In this document: piece after piece, positions 16,204 to 27,272 of the stretch
Layout: each line of letters begins with the position of its first letter
How positions within the stretch are numbered: the first letter of the stretch is position 1
Assembly: GCF_005144795.1 (NCBI RefSeq)
Contig: NZ_SWFJ01000010.1
Span: 37,544 to 101,543, forward strand
Source of the DNA: Streptococcus mitis
GTDB lineage: Bacteria; Bacillota; Bacilli; Lactobacillales; Streptococcaceae
Reading direction: 5' to 3'
DNA: 64,000 nucleotides
The notes under the pieces: model-generated
The model's database searches: none
The model's input: only the letters and a program-made list of their open reading frames with translations
Told to the model about the DNA's origin: nothing
Made by a program: the position numbers and the translations under genes

Positions 16204-16962
16204 TTAGGTCATTAATACTAGGGCTACAGAAGTACCAGCCCCTAAGGCGAGGGTAATGAGCAAAGATTCAAACATCTTGCTCATACCAGAATTGATATGA
16301 TTTGTCATGATATCCCGTACGGCATTTGTCAGAGCAATTCCTGGTACAAAAGGCATGACTGCTCCTGCTATAATCAAGTCTGCCGTTGAAGGAAAGCCTG
16401 TGTAACGAACCCAAAACTGGGCTATCAGCCCAAAGACAAAGGCTCCAGCAAAGGCTGTTACAAAAGGAATTCGGATAAATTTTTCCACATAGAGGGAAAA
16501 GGCAAAACCAAATAAGGTAGCTACTCCTGCCCCAAGTGCATCGTAGATGTTTCCACTAAACATAACCGAAAAGAAAGGGGCACTAAAGGTCGCAGCCAGA
16601 GTCACCTGCAACTTGGTATAGGGAAGGGGTTGGGCTTGCAAGACCGTCAATTGCTTGAAGGCTGTCTCTAAATCAATTCGCCCCCCAACCAGTTGACGAG
16701 AAATCTGGTTGACATCGCAGACTTTTTCAATGTTATAAGAAGAGGAAGTCACGCGCTTCATACGCGAAATATTGGTATTTTCAATTGAGAAAAAGATAGC
16801 GGCAGGCATAGCTAGAACATTGCAATCCAAAATTCCCTGCGAATGCGCAATACGAATCATGGTATCTTCTACACGATGAATCTCTGAACCACTTTTAAGG
16901 AGAATGGTTCCTGCTAACATAATGACATCGATGACGGCATTTAACTCTCTCGATTCGTCCAT
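16204..16962 (-). CDS. Threonine/serine exporter family protein, large subunit (ThrE, DUF1212)
   Basis: 252 residues. The N-terminal soluble part carries the DUF1212 signature (LKSGSEIHRVEDTMIRIAHS near residue 20, conserved Glu and Arg), and at least five hydrophobic segments follow after about residue 120. It pairs with the small subunit downstream. ATG at 16962 follows AAAAGGAG. The two-gene unit is closed by the terminator at 15703-15733 and preceded by the stkP terminator. Confidence 0.88.
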   Translation of the reverse strand: MDESRELNAVIDVIMLAGTILLKSGSEIHRVEDTMIRIAHSQGILDCNVLAMPAAIFFSIENTNISRMKRVTSSSYNIEKVCDVNQISRQLVGGRIDLETAFKQLTVLQAQPLPYTKLQVTLAATFSAPFFSVMFSGNIYDALGAGVATLFGFAFSLYVEKFIRIPFVTAFAGAFVFGLIAQFWVRYTGFPSTADLIIAGAVMPFVPGIALTNAVRDIMTNHINSGMSKMFESLLITLALGAGTSVALVLMT

Positions 16963-17012
16963 TTTTTTCTCCTTTTAGTTACTTTCTCTATTCTATCACA
17001 AAAATTCAATTT

Positions 17013-17046
17013 AAAAAAATCTTTGTCATAATATCATGACAAAGAT
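17013..17046 (-). terminator. Terminator of the phpP-stkP unit
   Basis: An 11-bp stem ATCTTTGTCAT/ATGACAAAGAT with a 6-base loop and a seven-T run on the minus strand, about 10 bp after the stkP stop codon. Confidence 0.85.
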
Positions 17047-17056
17047 CGGCTTATTA

Positions 17057-18964
17057 TCAAGGAGTTTCATGGTTTCCTTCACTACTTGGTTGACTTGGTG
17101 TAGGAACCGTTCCTTGTTGATTACCTTGCTGGCCACCTTGTTGATTACCTTGATTTGGAGTAGTGGTGGAACCTTGGTTACCACGTTGAACTGGCGTTGA
17201 AGAGGAACTTGATGGTGGTGTTTTGGGTTTATAAATCGAAATTTTAATACGTGTGCTGGCTAGATCAATTTTTTCACCCGCTTTTGGAGTCTGATCCACA
17301 ACCTTTCCTTCTGCTGTTCCTTCAGGAGCAGTTGACACTTCAACAACTTCAATATTAGCCTCTTTCACCCCAACAATTTGAATCAAGTTATTTTTAGTGA
17401 ATTCAAGACTTGAACCGATATAACCCGGCATGGTTACACTAGTTACCTTTTTAGCAACTGTTAAAACAATCGTACTAGCCTTTGATAAGTCATACGTAGT
17501 TCCTGCTGCTGGTGTTTGTCTTAGAACCGTTCCTGGTTCACTTTCGCTGGATTCTTCCTCTTCCATCTTAATGAGATTTTCAGGAACCTTCTTATCCTTA
17601 AGTTCAGCTACAACATCAGTATATTTCCGACCGACATAATTACTCAATTGGAAAGATTGCTTACCAGAAGAAACAATCAAATTGACCTTTGTCCCCTCTT
17701 TTCGACTACTACCCGCTTCAGGATCTGTTCGAATGACACGTCCTTCTGCTACTGTATCACTAGCTTCTGATTTTTCTTCACCTGCTTCGAAATTAGCTTT
17801 TTTAAGAGCCTCTTTAGCTTCAGCAACAGTTTGCCCAGCCACATTCGGAATGGAAATTGTTGCCGGTGTTCTAGAGAAAATCCAGATTAAAGAAGCAGCT
17901 ACTAATAGAACACTTGCCAAAATAATCAAATATCGAGCTTTAAATTTCCGCTTTTTCTTTAGTTTTGGCGTAGGCTCTTGCTCTTCGACCTGCGGAGTCG
18001 CTTTTTTTACTTGAAGAGGTTCTCCTTGCACCGGAGCTTTAGGAATAGAAGTCAGAGTACTTTGAGGAACCTTTGGCAAAGTTTTGGTATCCGCCTTAGT
18101 CGCATCGTCAAAGACCAACTTTGGTTCATTACGACGATTGTAAGATAAACTGCTAGACAAATCCACATACATCTCAGCAACTGATTTGTAGCGGTCTGTT
18201 AATTTCTTGGCAGTTGCCTTGATAACAACATTCTCTAAAGCCTGAGGCACAGATGGATTTTCAGCTATAACCGACGGCAGTGGTTTCTGGAAATGCTGGA
18301 GGGCGATGGTCACCGCACTATCCCCATCGTAAGGGATATGGCCTGTCAACATCTCATAGAAAATAATCCCCATGGCATAGATATCACTCTGCACAGTTGC
18401 TTTAGAACCACGCGCCTGCTCTGGCGATAAATAATGAACCGAACCCAGCATTGAGTTAGTTTGAGTCAGACTCGTCTCAGCAAAGGCTACTGCAATCCCA
18501 AAGTCTGTAACCTTGGCAGTCCCATCTGGAGTCAAAAGGATATTTTGCGGTTTTAAATCTCTGTGAACAATCCCTCGAGTATGGGCTAAGCGCATAGCCA
18601 AGAGGATTTGTCCCATGATTCGAATCGCTTCTTCATTTGAAAGAGGGTGATGTTCCTTGATATAGCGTTTGAGGTCAAGTCCTGCTACGTACTCCATAGC
18701 TAGGTACTGTTGTCCCTCTTCTTCACCGATATCTGTAATCCGAACGATATGAGGATGGTCCAAATCCGCCATGGCTCTCGCTTCCCGCTGGAAACGCGCC
18801 ACAGCAATCGGATCTGTCTGGTAGTTGGTCCTCAGGACCTTCACTGCCACTTCTTCCCCGTCTAGAATCAAATCCTTGGCCAAGTAAACATCTGCCATGC
18901 CCCCTCGACCAATCTGTTTGATAATTCGATACCGCCCGGCAAAAATCTTGCCGATTTGGATCAT
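17057..18964 (-). CDS. stkP: Serine/threonine protein kinase StkP with three PASTA domains and a Gln/Gly-rich tail
   Basis: Membrane Hanks-type kinase that senses cell-wall muropeptides and tunes division and wall synthesis. 635 residues. The kinase domain (about 12-270) has Gly loop GRGGMADVY, Lys42, HRD at 134-136 and DFG at 154-156. Then come a basic juxtamembrane region, a TM helix at 345-363, and extracellular PASTA domains at about 368-434, 436-506 and 507-580. The pneumococcal protein as I know it has four PASTA domains, the middle two near duplicates. Here only one middle copy is present. A 55-residue tail (581-635) rich in Ser, Pro, Gly, Asn and Gln with GNQQG-type repeats is added outside. 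The ATG overlaps the end of phpP by 4 bp. Confidence 0.96.
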   Translation of the reverse strand: MIQIGKIFAGRYRIIKQIGRGGMADVYLAKDLILDGEEVAVKVLRTNYQTDPIAVARFQREARAMADLDHPHIVRITDIGEEEGQQYLAMEYVAGLDLKRYIKEHHPLSNEEAIRIMGQILLAMRLAHTRGIVHRDLKPQNILLTPDGTAKVTDFGIAVAFAETSLTQTNSMLGSVHYLSPEQARGSKATVQSDIYAMGIIFYEMLTGHIPYDGDSAVTIALQHFQKPLPSVIAENPSVPQALENVVIKATAKKLTDRYKSVAEMYVDLSSSLSYNRRNEPKLVFDDATKADTKTLPKVPQSTLTSIPKAPVQGEPLQVKKATPQVEEQEPTPKLKKKRKFKARYLIILASVLLVAASLIWIFSRTPATISIPNVAGQTVAEAKEALKKANFEAGEEKSEASDTVAEGRVIRTDPEAGSSRKEGTKVNLIVSSGKQSFQLSNYVGRKYTDVVAELKDKKVPENLIKMEEEESSESEPGTVLRQTPAAGTTYDLSKASTIVLTVAKKVTSVTMPGYIGSSLEFTKNNLIQIVGVKEANIEVVEVSTAPEGTAEGKVVDQTPKAGEKIDLASTRIKISIYKPKTPPSSSSSTPVQRGNQGSTTTPNQGNQQGGQQGNQQGTVPTPSQPSSEGNHETP

Positions 18965-19701
18965 TTTGCATCCTCCTCGTTCATAGAAACAAGGGCAACC
19001 GTAATGTTGTCTAACCCACCTGCATTGTTTGCAAAACGAATCAAGGTTGCTGCCTTATCTGCCAAAGAAATATCGCTGGTTACGATATCATAGATTTCAC
19101 TTCCTGAAATCATATTTGTCAAGCCGTCACTATTAAGTAAGAGATAGTCTCCTGGCTCGAGGGTGATCATTCCGAAATCAGGCTGAATTTCGTCTTTTTG
19201 ACCGATAGATTGAGTAATAATATTTTTCTGTGGGTGGCTAGCTGCTTCTTCAGGTGTCAATTGACCAGCCTTGAGCAATTCATTGACCAAGGAATGGTCG
19301 CTCGTTAACTGGTGGTATTCTTCTCCACGAATTAAACCGATACGAGAATCTCCAATGTGGGCATAAATAGCCTGATTGTCAATAATAGCAACAGCCTCAA
19401 GGGTTGTTCCCATTCCTTTATAAGCTTCATCTTGTCCCAATTGGTTAATCTTTTGATTTTCAATTTCTAGATAGTGAGCAAACCACTCACGAACTTCATT
19501 GACTGTATCAATTTGTGTATCAACCCAGGCTACACCTAGGTCTGTTACTGCCATCTCACTAGCGATATTCCCTGCGCGATGACCTCCCATCCCATCAGCT
19601 AGGATAATCATTGGACGTCCTGCGCGATTAATAAAATGGTTGACATAGTCTTGGTTATTTGTTCGTTTCTGACCAACATCTGTTAATAATGAAATTTCCA
19701 T
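18961..19701 (-). CDS. phpP: PP2C-family protein phosphatase PhpP
   Basis: Mn2+-dependent Ser/Thr phosphatase that reverses StkP phosphorylation. 246 residues. The metal-binding motifs are [14 protein letters not shown] near residue 37, HIGDSR near 117, SDGLTNM near 168 and [10 protein letters not shown] near the end. It overlaps the start of stkP by 4 bp (ATGA), so kinase and phosphatase are made together. Soluble, no signal peptide. Confidence 0.96.
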   Translation of the reverse strand: MEISLLTDVGQKRTNNQDYVNHFINRAGRPMIILADGMGGHRAGNIASEMAVTDLGVAWVDTQIDTVNEVREWFAHYLEIENQKINQLGQDEAYKGMGTTLEAVAIIDNQAIYAHIGDSRIGLIRGEEYHQLTSDHSLVNELLKAGQLTPEEAASHPQKNIITQSIGQKDEIQPDFGMITLEPGDYLLLNSDGLTNMISGSEIYDIVTSDISLADKAATLIRFANNAGGLDNITVALVSMNEEDAK

Positions 19702-19715
19702 GTGTTAGTTCCTTC

Positions 19716-21029
19716 CTAATCCGATATCTTGCGAAATTGACTGATGAAGAATCCATCACTTCCATACAATTCAGGAGTGATGAGGATACAGCCATCTTTC
19801 ATGATATCCTTACATTCATGTTCTAGTTTCACCTGCTCAAATTCAGGATGACTTTCTAAAAATGCCTGTACGACTTGAAAGTTCTCTTCTGAGACGATAG
19901 TACAGGTACTATAAGTCATTATACCACCTTTGCCTAGTGTTTGACAAACACTACCTAATATTTCTAGCTGAATTTCCTGCAAGGACGCGAAATCTGCCGT
20001 TTCTTTATTGTATTTGATGTCTGGTTTGCGGCGCAGAAGACCAATTCCTGAACAGGGAGCATCCACCAAAATCTTATCAAATGAATCCTGACCAAAAAAC
20101 TCATGCACCTTTCTGGCATCTAATTTTTGCGTTTGAACCCGATCTGCAACTCCTAAACGTTGGGCATTTTCTTGGATTAAGTCCAACTTATGGTCATACA
20201 AGTCCAGAGCAGTAACCTGACCTGTCGTGAGATAAGAAGCTATATGGGCTGTTTTCCCACCCGGAGCCGCACAGGCATCTAGGACCTGCTCATTACCTTG
20301 TAAATCAAGAGTGGGAGCAACCAGCTGACTGGACTCGTCTTGGATGGTAATGGTTCCATCTGCAAACAAATCATGGCCTGCAAAATGCCCCTGCTCCTTA
20401 ACCAGACCAGAAGGAGACAAGGATGAATCACTAGCCTCCAACAAGACTTGGATTTCCTCTTTTCGTCTTAGATCTGTTACACGAATGCTAGCTTTGTTAC
20501 GCACCAAGAGACTTTCAAAAATAGCTTGCGCTCGCTCTTCTCCGTATTCTTCCTTGAGCTTGGAAACTAGCCAAACTGGGAGAGAATAGGCAATGGAATC
20601 ACGCTTGTTTTTTCGCTTGATGCTAGCAATATCTGGCCAGCCTTCACGCAGGATACGGCGAAGGACGGCGTTGACCAATTTTTCACTGCCCTTTTTACGG
20701 ACTTTGGCCAATTCTACTGCTTCATTAACCACAGCATGGTCTGGAATCTTGTCCAAATAGCGGAGCTGGTAGGCGCTCATGAGAAGAAGGACATAGATCC
20801 AGCTGTCTAATTGGTCTCTGTCTTCGATAAAGTGGGATAGGTACCATTCCAGAGTCAGTTTACGTGCTACCGTTCCATAGACCAGCTCGGTCACCAAGCC
20901 CTTGTCTGCTGCCGAAAGTTGACTCCCCTTGAGATGCTTATTTAAGGCGATATTTGAGTATGCTTGATTGATAAAAACATCCTCTAATACTGCTAGAGCT
21001 AAACGTCTAGCCGTTTCTACTTTAGTCAC
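19716..21029 (-). CDS. rsmB: 16S rRNA (cytosine-967-C5)-methyltransferase RsmB
   Basis: Methylates C967 of 16S rRNA. About 437 residues. The N-terminal NusB-like helical domain runs to about 140, then a Rossmann SAM domain with [13 protein letters not shown] near 255, [16 protein letters not shown] near 320 and the catalytic Cys in TYSTCTI near 375. The start is GTG at 21029 (VTKVETAR). A TTG directly before it at 21032 is an alternative, and AGGAG upstream fits either. It overlaps the end of fmt by 8 bp. Confidence 0.93.
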   Translation of the reverse strand: MTKVETARRLALAVLEDVFINQAYSNIALNKHLKGSQLSAADKGLVTELVYGTVARKLTLEWYLSHFIEDRDQLDSWIYVLLLMSAYQLRYLDKIPDHAVVNEAVELAKVRKKGSEKLVNAVLRRILREGWPDIASIKRKNKRDSIAYSLPVWLVSKLKEEYGEERAQAIFESLLVRNKASIRVTDLRRKEEIQVLLEASDSSLSPSGLVKEQGHFAGHDLFADGTITIQDESSQLVAPTLDLQGNEQVLDACAAPGGKTAHIASYLTTGQVTALDLYDHKLDLIQENAQRLGVADRVQTQKLDARKVHEFFGQDSFDKILVDAPCSGIGLLRRKPDIKYNKETADFASLQEIQLEILGSVCQTLGKGGIMTYSTCTIVSEENFQVVQAFLESHPEFEQVKLEHECKDIMKDGCILITPELYGSDGFFISQFRKISD

Positions 21030-21957
21030 CAAATCGTTCTCCTACAGTCAATGTACGTCCAACTCCGTTGAGGAAGGAAGCAATGTCCATCTTAGGTTTA
21101 CCAGCTGGCTGCACTTGTTTGAGGGATAGAGCCCCTTCTGCCGTTGCGACAATCAATTCTTTCTTGCCGATAGAGAGAATCTCACCTGGACTTCCCTTAC
21201 CTTCCACTAGTAGTGCTTCATAAATCTTAAAGCGGTCGCCCTTAAGGAAAGTATGGGCAACAGGCCACGGATTCATTCCACGGATTTGGTTAAAGAGTTG
21301 ACGATTGCTTTTAGTCCAATCTAGTTTTTCTTCTTCTGGCTTGATATTTGGCGAGAAGGTAACCTGGCTTGGGTCCTGCGGTTCAGGTTTGATGTCACCA
21401 GCAATGTAGGCAGGCAAAGTGTCCAAAAGCAAATCACGACCAACGAGAGCTAATTTCTCAAACAAGGTGCCGACATTGTCCTCATCTGTGATAGGAATAC
21501 TACGACGAGAAATCATGTCTCCTGCATCCATTTCCTTAACCATCTCCATAATGGTCACACCAGCTTCCTCATCACCTTGAATCAAGGCATAATGGATAGG
21601 CGCACCACCACGGTGTTTAGGAAGAAGAGAGGCATGAACGTTGACCGCAAAATCCATGCTATCAAGGAGTTTACTTGGGAGAAACTGCCCAAAAGCAGCA
21701 GTCACAATTCCATCCGCTCCTAGCTTCATAATCGCTTCCATCTCTGGGCTTCCATATAATTTTTCAGGCTGATAAATAGGAAGGCCTGCTTCCTTGGCAG
21801 CCTGCTTGACCGGGGTTTCTTGGATCACTTTTTTACGGCCGACAGCACGGTCTGGCTGGGTCACAACGGCTAGAATTTCGTAACGGTCATCTGTCAAAAG
21901 CCCTTTTAAAACTGTTGCTGAAAAGTCGGGTGTCCCCATAAAGATTAGTTTTGTCAT
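21022..21957 (-). CDS. fmt: Methionyl-tRNA formyltransferase Fmt
   Basis: Formylates initiator Met-tRNA. 311 residues. The formyltransferase core has FMGTPDFSA at the N-terminus, [20 protein letters not shown] near 107-127 (Asn, His) and the catalytic Asp region in EMDAGDMI. The C-terminal OB-like domain carries [11 protein letters not shown]. It lies 12 bp downstream of priA and overlaps rsmB, within the long leftward cluster. Confidence 0.96.
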   Translation of the reverse strand: MTKLIFMGTPDFSATVLKGLLTDDRYEILAVVTQPDRAVGRKKVIQETPVKQAAKEAGLPIYQPEKLYGSPEMEAIMKLGADGIVTAAFGQFLPSKLLDSMDFAVNVHASLLPKHRGGAPIHYALIQGDEEAGVTIMEMVKEMDAGDMISRRSIPITDEDNVGTLFEKLALVGRDLLLDTLPAYIAGDIKPEPQDPSQVTFSPNIKPEEEKLDWTKSNRQLFNQIRGMNPWPVAHTFLKGDRFKIYEALLVEGKGSPGEILSIGKKELIVATAEGALSLKQVQPAGKPKMDIASFLNGVGRTLTVGERFGD

Positions 21958-21969
21958 ATCTTCTCCTTC

Positions 21970-24366
21970 TTATAAAAATTGCTGCGGCTCATGGTCAATG
22001 CTGAGACGGAGCTCACTATTTTCCCGTTCTTGAGTCAAGGCCAGAACCTGATTTAGAGTCGGCCCCAGCTCATCTTCTAAACGGTATTTAATTAAAATCT
22101 GGTAATGATAGAGGTTGTGGGTACGAGCAATAGGTTTTGGCGTTGGCCCGAGAATGTTACTTGTATCTGACAAGCCTGACCGCAAAATGTTCATGACTTC
22201 ATAGGCACGTTTGACAACCTCTTCTTCTTTCTTATGAGAAAGGGTAATGCCAATGGTGAAATAGTAAGGTGGATAGCCAAGTTGTCGTCTGATTCCCATT
22301 TCATAAGCGTAAAAGCCTTCGTAGTTCTGATCCTTGGCAAATCGAATAGCATAGTGCTGCGGATTGTAAGACTGAATCAAGACCTGACCAGCTTTTTCAG
22401 CCCGACCTGCTCGGCCTGCCACCTGAGTCAAAATCTGGAAGGTTCTTTCAGAAGAACGGAAATCAGGCAGATTCAAGGCTGTATCCGCATTTAGAACTCC
22501 GACTAAAGTCACATTTGGAAAATCCAATCCCTTGGCAATCATCTGAGTACCTAGTAAAATATCTGCTTCTCCTCGACCAAACTGATCAAGCAGAGCTTGG
22601 TGACTACCTTTCTTACGAGTCGTATCCACATCCATGCGCAGAATGCGAGCCTGGGGAAAGAGTTCTGCTAGCTCGTCATAAGCCTTTTGAGTCCCTGTTC
22701 CATAGTAACGAATACTGTGGCTCTTACAGTTAGGACAGACCTGAGGAATGTCCTTAGAAAAACCACAATAATGGCAGTTCATGGTCTTGGTATCCATGTG
22801 CAAGGTCAAGGAAATATCACAGTTGGGACAAGTATCCACGGTCCCACACTCCCGACACATGACAAAGCTAGAATAACCACGGCGATTGAGCATGAGAACC
22901 ACCTGCTCTTTTTTAACCAGACGGTCTTGAATCGCTTCTAGCAAAGGTGGCGTAAAGTTTGACGTCTCATTCTGTCCGATATAGTCCCGAAAATCAATCA
23001 CTTGAACCTCAGGGATCCTAGATAAAGGATTGGCGCGTTGGGTCAGACGTAAATGTTGATAAACGCCTTTGCCAGCCCGAGCACGGCTTTCCAGACTAGG
23101 AGTTGCTGAACCAAGTACCAGGGCAGCTTGATTGTACTGAGCCCGTAAAATGGCTACTTCTCTGGCATGGTAACGAGGATTGCTGTCCTGCTTATAAGTC
23201 GCTTCATGCTCTTCATCAATAATCATGACACCCAGATTTTTCAGCGGAGCAAAGATGGCAGATCTGGCACCCACAACAACTTGAGCGTCTCCACGCTCCA
23301 CCTTGCGCCATTCATCATACTTTTCACCATTAGACAAGCCTGAGTGAAGTATGGCCACTTTCTCACCAAAACGTGCAATAAAACGCTCCGTCATCTGAGG
23401 AGTCAAGGAAATCTCAGGCACCAGCAAAATGGCTGTCTTGCCCTTGTCCAAGGCTCCTTGAATAATCTGCAAGTAAACCTCGGTCTTCCCACTTCCTGTA
23501 ATCCCTTGAAGGAGGAAGGGAGGCTGATGACTGCCAATCGCACTCACAACCGCATCACGCGCCTGTCTTTGCTCTGGATTCAATTCCAAAGGTCGACTTG
23601 CCTCAATCCCTTCAAAATAAGCAGCCGAGCGTTGAACTTCCTTTTGAACTATAGTAACAGCACCTTGTTCCACAAAGAAGTTGACTTGCTCCCGTGAGTA
23701 GGACTCTAACAAACTAGCCAAGGAAGCACTCTCAGGATGAGAAAGCAAATAGTCTCTCAGTTCCAACTTTTTCTTAGCACGTGTAGAAATCTCTACATCT
23801 TCTAATTGAGCCAGATTCACCTCATACCAAGACTGGGTCTTGACCTTCTTTTGATCAATCGCCTGATATTCTAGACCAAGCAAGCCTTTTCTAGTCAAAC
23901 GCATCATTTCAGCTTGCTTAGCTAAATCTAGAGAAGAAAAGGCTAGCGAATCTTCTGAACCAAACAAGCGCTCTCGGTCTTCCTGACTTAGGCCTGCCAG
24001 AGGATAGAGAATCTTGTCATAGCTGGAGTTCAGAAATCCTGGTAACATAGCCTTTAGGATAGAGATCTTATAGGAGAAGACAGACTTGCGTAACTCCTCA
24101 GCCAACCAGAGTTGTTCTTGCGTGAGAACAGGAGAAAAATCCAGAACCTCCGCAATATCTTTTAAATCTTGATTAACCTCTTCTTCATCTGGTTGGGACT
24201 CCAAACCAAGCACAATCCCTTGAATCAGGCGATTGCCCTTACCAAAAGGCACATGAACCCGCATCCCAACTTCTAGCATTCCCTCAAATTCCTCAGGAAT
24301 CCTATAACTATAGGGCTGGTCCGTCTGCATCAAGGGCACATCTACAATAATCTTGGCTATGGCCAT
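21970..24366 (-). CDS. priA: Primosomal protein N', replication restart helicase PriA
   Basis: Superfamily 2 helicase that reloads the replisome at stalled forks. About 798 residues. It has a 3'-BD domain at the N-terminus, Walker A GITGSGKTEVYL near residue 290, DEEH box (IIDEEHEATYKQDSNPRYH) near 395, GSATPS near 425, and a zinc cluster with four CxxC pairs (CRECGTVDTCPNC, CHYCGF, CPNC) near 530-575. I chose ATG 24366 (MAIAKIIVDV), which follows AGGAGG. The in-frame ATG 63 bp earlier lacks a ribosome site. It begins 66 bp after rpoZ. Confidence 0.96.
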   Translation of the reverse strand: MAIAKIIVDVPLMQTDQPYSYRIPEEFEGMLEVGMRVHVPFGKGNRLIQGIVLGLESQPDEEEVNQDLKDIAEVLDFSPVLTQEQLWLAEELRKSVFSYKISILKAMLPGFLNSSYDKILYPLAGLSQEDRERLFGSEDSLAFSSLDLAKQAEMMRLTRKGLLGLEYQAIDQKKVKTQSWYEVNLAQLEDVEISTRAKKKLELRDYLLSHPESASLASLLESYSREQVNFFVEQGAVTIVQKEVQRSAAYFEGIEASRPLELNPEQRQARDAVVSAIGSHQPPFLLQGITGSGKTEVYLQIIQGALDKGKTAILLVPEISLTPQMTERFIARFGEKVAILHSGLSNGEKYDEWRKVERGDAQVVVGARSAIFAPLKNLGVMIIDEEHEATYKQDSNPRYHAREVAILRAQYNQAALVLGSATPSLESRARAGKGVYQHLRLTQRANPLSRIPEVQVIDFRDYIGQNETSNFTPPLLEAIQDRLVKKEQVVLMLNRRGYSSFVMCRECGTVDTCPNCDISLTLHMDTKTMNCHYCGFSKDIPQVCPNCKSHSIRYYGTGTQKAYDELAELFPQARILRMDVDTTRKKGSHQALLDQFGRGEADILLGTQMIAKGLDFPNVTLVGVLNADTALNLPDFRSSERTFQILTQVAGRAGRAEKAGQVLIQSYNPQHYAIRFAKDQNYEGFYAYEMGIRRQLGYPPYYFTIGITLSHKKEEEVVKRAYEVMNILRSGLSDTSNILGPTPKPIARTHNLYHYQILIKYRLEDELGPTLNQVLALTQERENSELRLSIDHEPQQFL

Positions 24367-24431
24367 CTTCTCACCTCCTCCTTGGCAGTACATTCTTGCA
24401 ATAGAAAAAATAAGATTGAGTCCCCCCAACC

Positions 24432-24746
24432 TTAAATTTTTTCACCATCTTCTTTTTCTTTAGCGATCTGCTCTTTGATTTTCTTTTCTTCTTCTTCTTT
24501 ACGGCGTTTTTCTTCTTCGATACGGCGACGCACTGCTTCACGTTTTCCTTCTGGATCTGGGTGAATTGTAACGTTTCCTGATTCGATTTCTTCTAAAGCG
24601 CGAAGAGTTGATTTTTCAGATTTGAAACCTTGAGTTGCTGGCGCACCTGCTTCCAATTCGTGGGCACGTTTTGCTTCCAAGATTACGAGTGAATATTTTG
24701 ATGGAACCTTGTCAAGCAAGGTATCAATAGAGGGTTTTAACATCAT
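24432..24746 (-). CDS. rpoZ: RNA polymerase omega subunit RpoZ
   Basis: 104 residues. The conserved N-terminus ([20 protein letters not shown]) and the KRAHEL motif identify omega, which helps RNA polymerase assembly. The C-terminal half has the charged Lys/Glu coiled-coil typical of streptococcal omega. Two adjacent ATGs (24746 and 24743) could start it. It is 24 bp downstream of gmk, in the same leftward unit. Confidence 0.94.
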
Positions 24747-24770
24747 TTGCTTGTACCTATTTTCTAAATT

Positions 24771-25412
<642 letters not shown>

Positions 25413-25500
25413 TCAGTCTGTAAAAATAAAATAAGATTTCCCTTCAGATAGTAGCAATTTGCGCAAACTATCCTTCTACAGTCTTTCTATCTAGTGTAAC

Positions 25501-25530
25501 AAAAAAGCAGTAATTTTTCAACTGCTCTTT
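25501..25530 (-). terminator. Terminator of rny
   Basis: On the minus strand GCAGT pairs with ACTGC around a 9-base loop and is followed by TTTTTT, a few bases after the rny stop. The stem is short, so some read-through into gmk is possible. Confidence 0.6.
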
Positions 25531-25535
25531 CTTAT

Positions 25536-27149
25536 TTATTTAGCATAATCTACTGCACGAAGCTCGCGAATCACGGTTACCTTGATATTTCCTGGGTAAT
25601 CGAGATTGTTTTCAATTTTCTCACGAACTTTGTGAGCCAAGATTGTGACTTTGTCGTCCTTGATTTGTCCTGGATTGACCATGATGCGGATTTCACGTCC
25701 TGCTTGAAGGGCAAAGCTATTTTGTACCCCTTCAAAGCCGTTAGCAATTTCTTCCAAATCATGGAGACGCTTGATGTAGCTTTCAAGAGACTCACTACGA
25801 GCACCTGGACGAGCTGCGCTCAAGGCATCTGCTGCAGCGACAATCACTGCAATGACACTTTCGGCTTCGACATCGCCGTGGTGACTAGCAATCGTATTGA
25901 CCACAACTGGATGTTCCTTGTACTTACGTGCCAATTCCATACCGATTTCAACGTGGCTTCCTTCAACCTCGCGGTCAATGGCTTTTCCGATGTCATGAAG
26001 GAATCCAGCACGACGGGCAAGAGCCGCATTTTCACCAAGTTCGCTCGCCATGATACCAGCCAACTTAGCAACCTCAATCGAATGACGTAAGACATTTTGT
26101 CCATATGAAGTACGGAACTGCAAGCGACCCATGATTTTCATCAAGTCAGGATGAAGGTTTGGCGCACCAATCTCATAGGCTGCTGCCTCACCGTATTCAC
26201 GGATCTTATTGTCAATCTCTTGACGGTTTTTCTCAACCAACTCTTCGATACGAGCTGGGTGGATACGACCATCCTTGAGCAACATTTCCATAGTCATACG
26301 GGCAATCTCACGACGAATCGGGTCAAATCCTGACAAGGTCACCACTTCTGGTGTATCGTCGATAATGACATCAACCCCTGTCAAACTTTCAAAGGTACGA
26401 ATGTTACGACCTTCACGACCAATAATGCGTCCCTTCATAGTATCATCTGGCAGATGAACTGTTGAGTTTGTTGACTCTGCTACATATTCACCAGCGATAC
26501 GTTGCATAGCTTGAACCAGGATGTCCTTGGCCATTTTGTCAGAACGTTCTTTGACCTCTTGCTCAGCTTCACGAATGCGGCTGGCAATCTCCTTAGTCAA
26601 GTTTTCTTCTGTCTGTGCCAAGATAATATCTCGTGCTTCTGCCTGAGACAGAGCACCAATACGCTCTAGTTCTGCTTCTTTTTGTCTTTCGACTTCCTCT
26701 AATTGCTCTTCACGCGCATCAAGGTTTTTCGCTCTATCAGAAATACTTTGTTCTTTTTGTTCAAGTGTTTGTTCTTTACTCGTCAAATTGTCGTCTTTAC
26801 GGTCAAGGCTAGTAGCTCTCTCGGTCAAACGACTTTCGATTTGTTTGAGTTCTTGACGTTCTGATTTGAATTCAGCGTCCACTTCTTCACGGTATTTTCT
26901 GGCTTCTTCTTTGGCCTCCAATAGTGCTTCTTTTTTAAGAGACTTGCTTTCTCGCTTGGCTTCATTAACCAATAAATCCGCTTCACGCTCAGCTTGTCCA
27001 CGTAAATTAGTTGCTTCTTGTTCAGCATTTAAAAGCATCAACTCCGCAGCTTCCTGAGATGATTTCATCTTAGCTGAGATGCTGACATATCCAATGACTA
27101 AACCAATGATGACGGCAAAAACAGCAATCGCAATCGACATGATTTCCAT
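25536..27149 (-). CDS. rny: Ribonuclease Y
   Basis: Membrane-anchored endoribonuclease that starts mRNA turnover. 537 residues: N-terminal TM helix (about 4-24), long charged coiled coil (30-210), KH domain with [15 protein letters not shown] near 240, and an HD domain with the metal-binding [12 protein letters not shown] near 385 followed by [11 protein letters not shown]. Full length. In the pneumococcal order as I know it, rny is next to yoeB-yefM. Here an 8-kb type I R-M operon lies between them. Confidence 0.96.
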   Translation of the reverse strand: MEIMSIAIAVFAVIIGLVIGYVSISAKMKSSQEAAELMLLNAEQEATNLRGQAEREADLLVNEAKRESKSLKKEALLEAKEEARKYREEVDAEFKSERQELKQIESRLTERATSLDRKDDNLTSKEQTLEQKEQSISDRAKNLDAREEQLEEVERQKEAELERIGALSQAEARDIILAQTEENLTKEIASRIREAEQEVKERSDKMAKDILVQAMQRIAGEYVAESTNSTVHLPDDTMKGRIIGREGRNIRTFESLTGVDVIIDDTPEVVTLSGFDPIRREIARMTMEMLLKDGRIHPARIEELVEKNRQEIDNKIREYGEAAAYEIGAPNLHPDLMKIMGRLQFRTSYGQNVLRHSIEVAKLAGIMASELGENAALARRAGFLHDIGKAIDREVEGSHVEIGMELARKYKEHPVVVNTIASHHGDVEAESVIAVIVAAADALSAARPGARSESLESYIKRLHDLEEIANGFEGVQNSFALQAGREIRIMVNPGQIKDDKVTILAHKVREKIENNLDYPGNIKVTVIRELRAVDYAK

Positions 27150-27272
27150 GTTTTTACCTCATTTTATTGTTATTCCGAATGACATACATTCTTTTACATT
27201 CTACCATAAAAAAGTGATTTTCACAAACCTAAAATAGAATATGTTTTGGGGAAATTAGCGTGAATTTTAAGA

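Noticed and set aside
25632..26090. Plus-strand frame inside rny
   Set aside because: Antisense to the conserved HD domain of ribonuclease Y.
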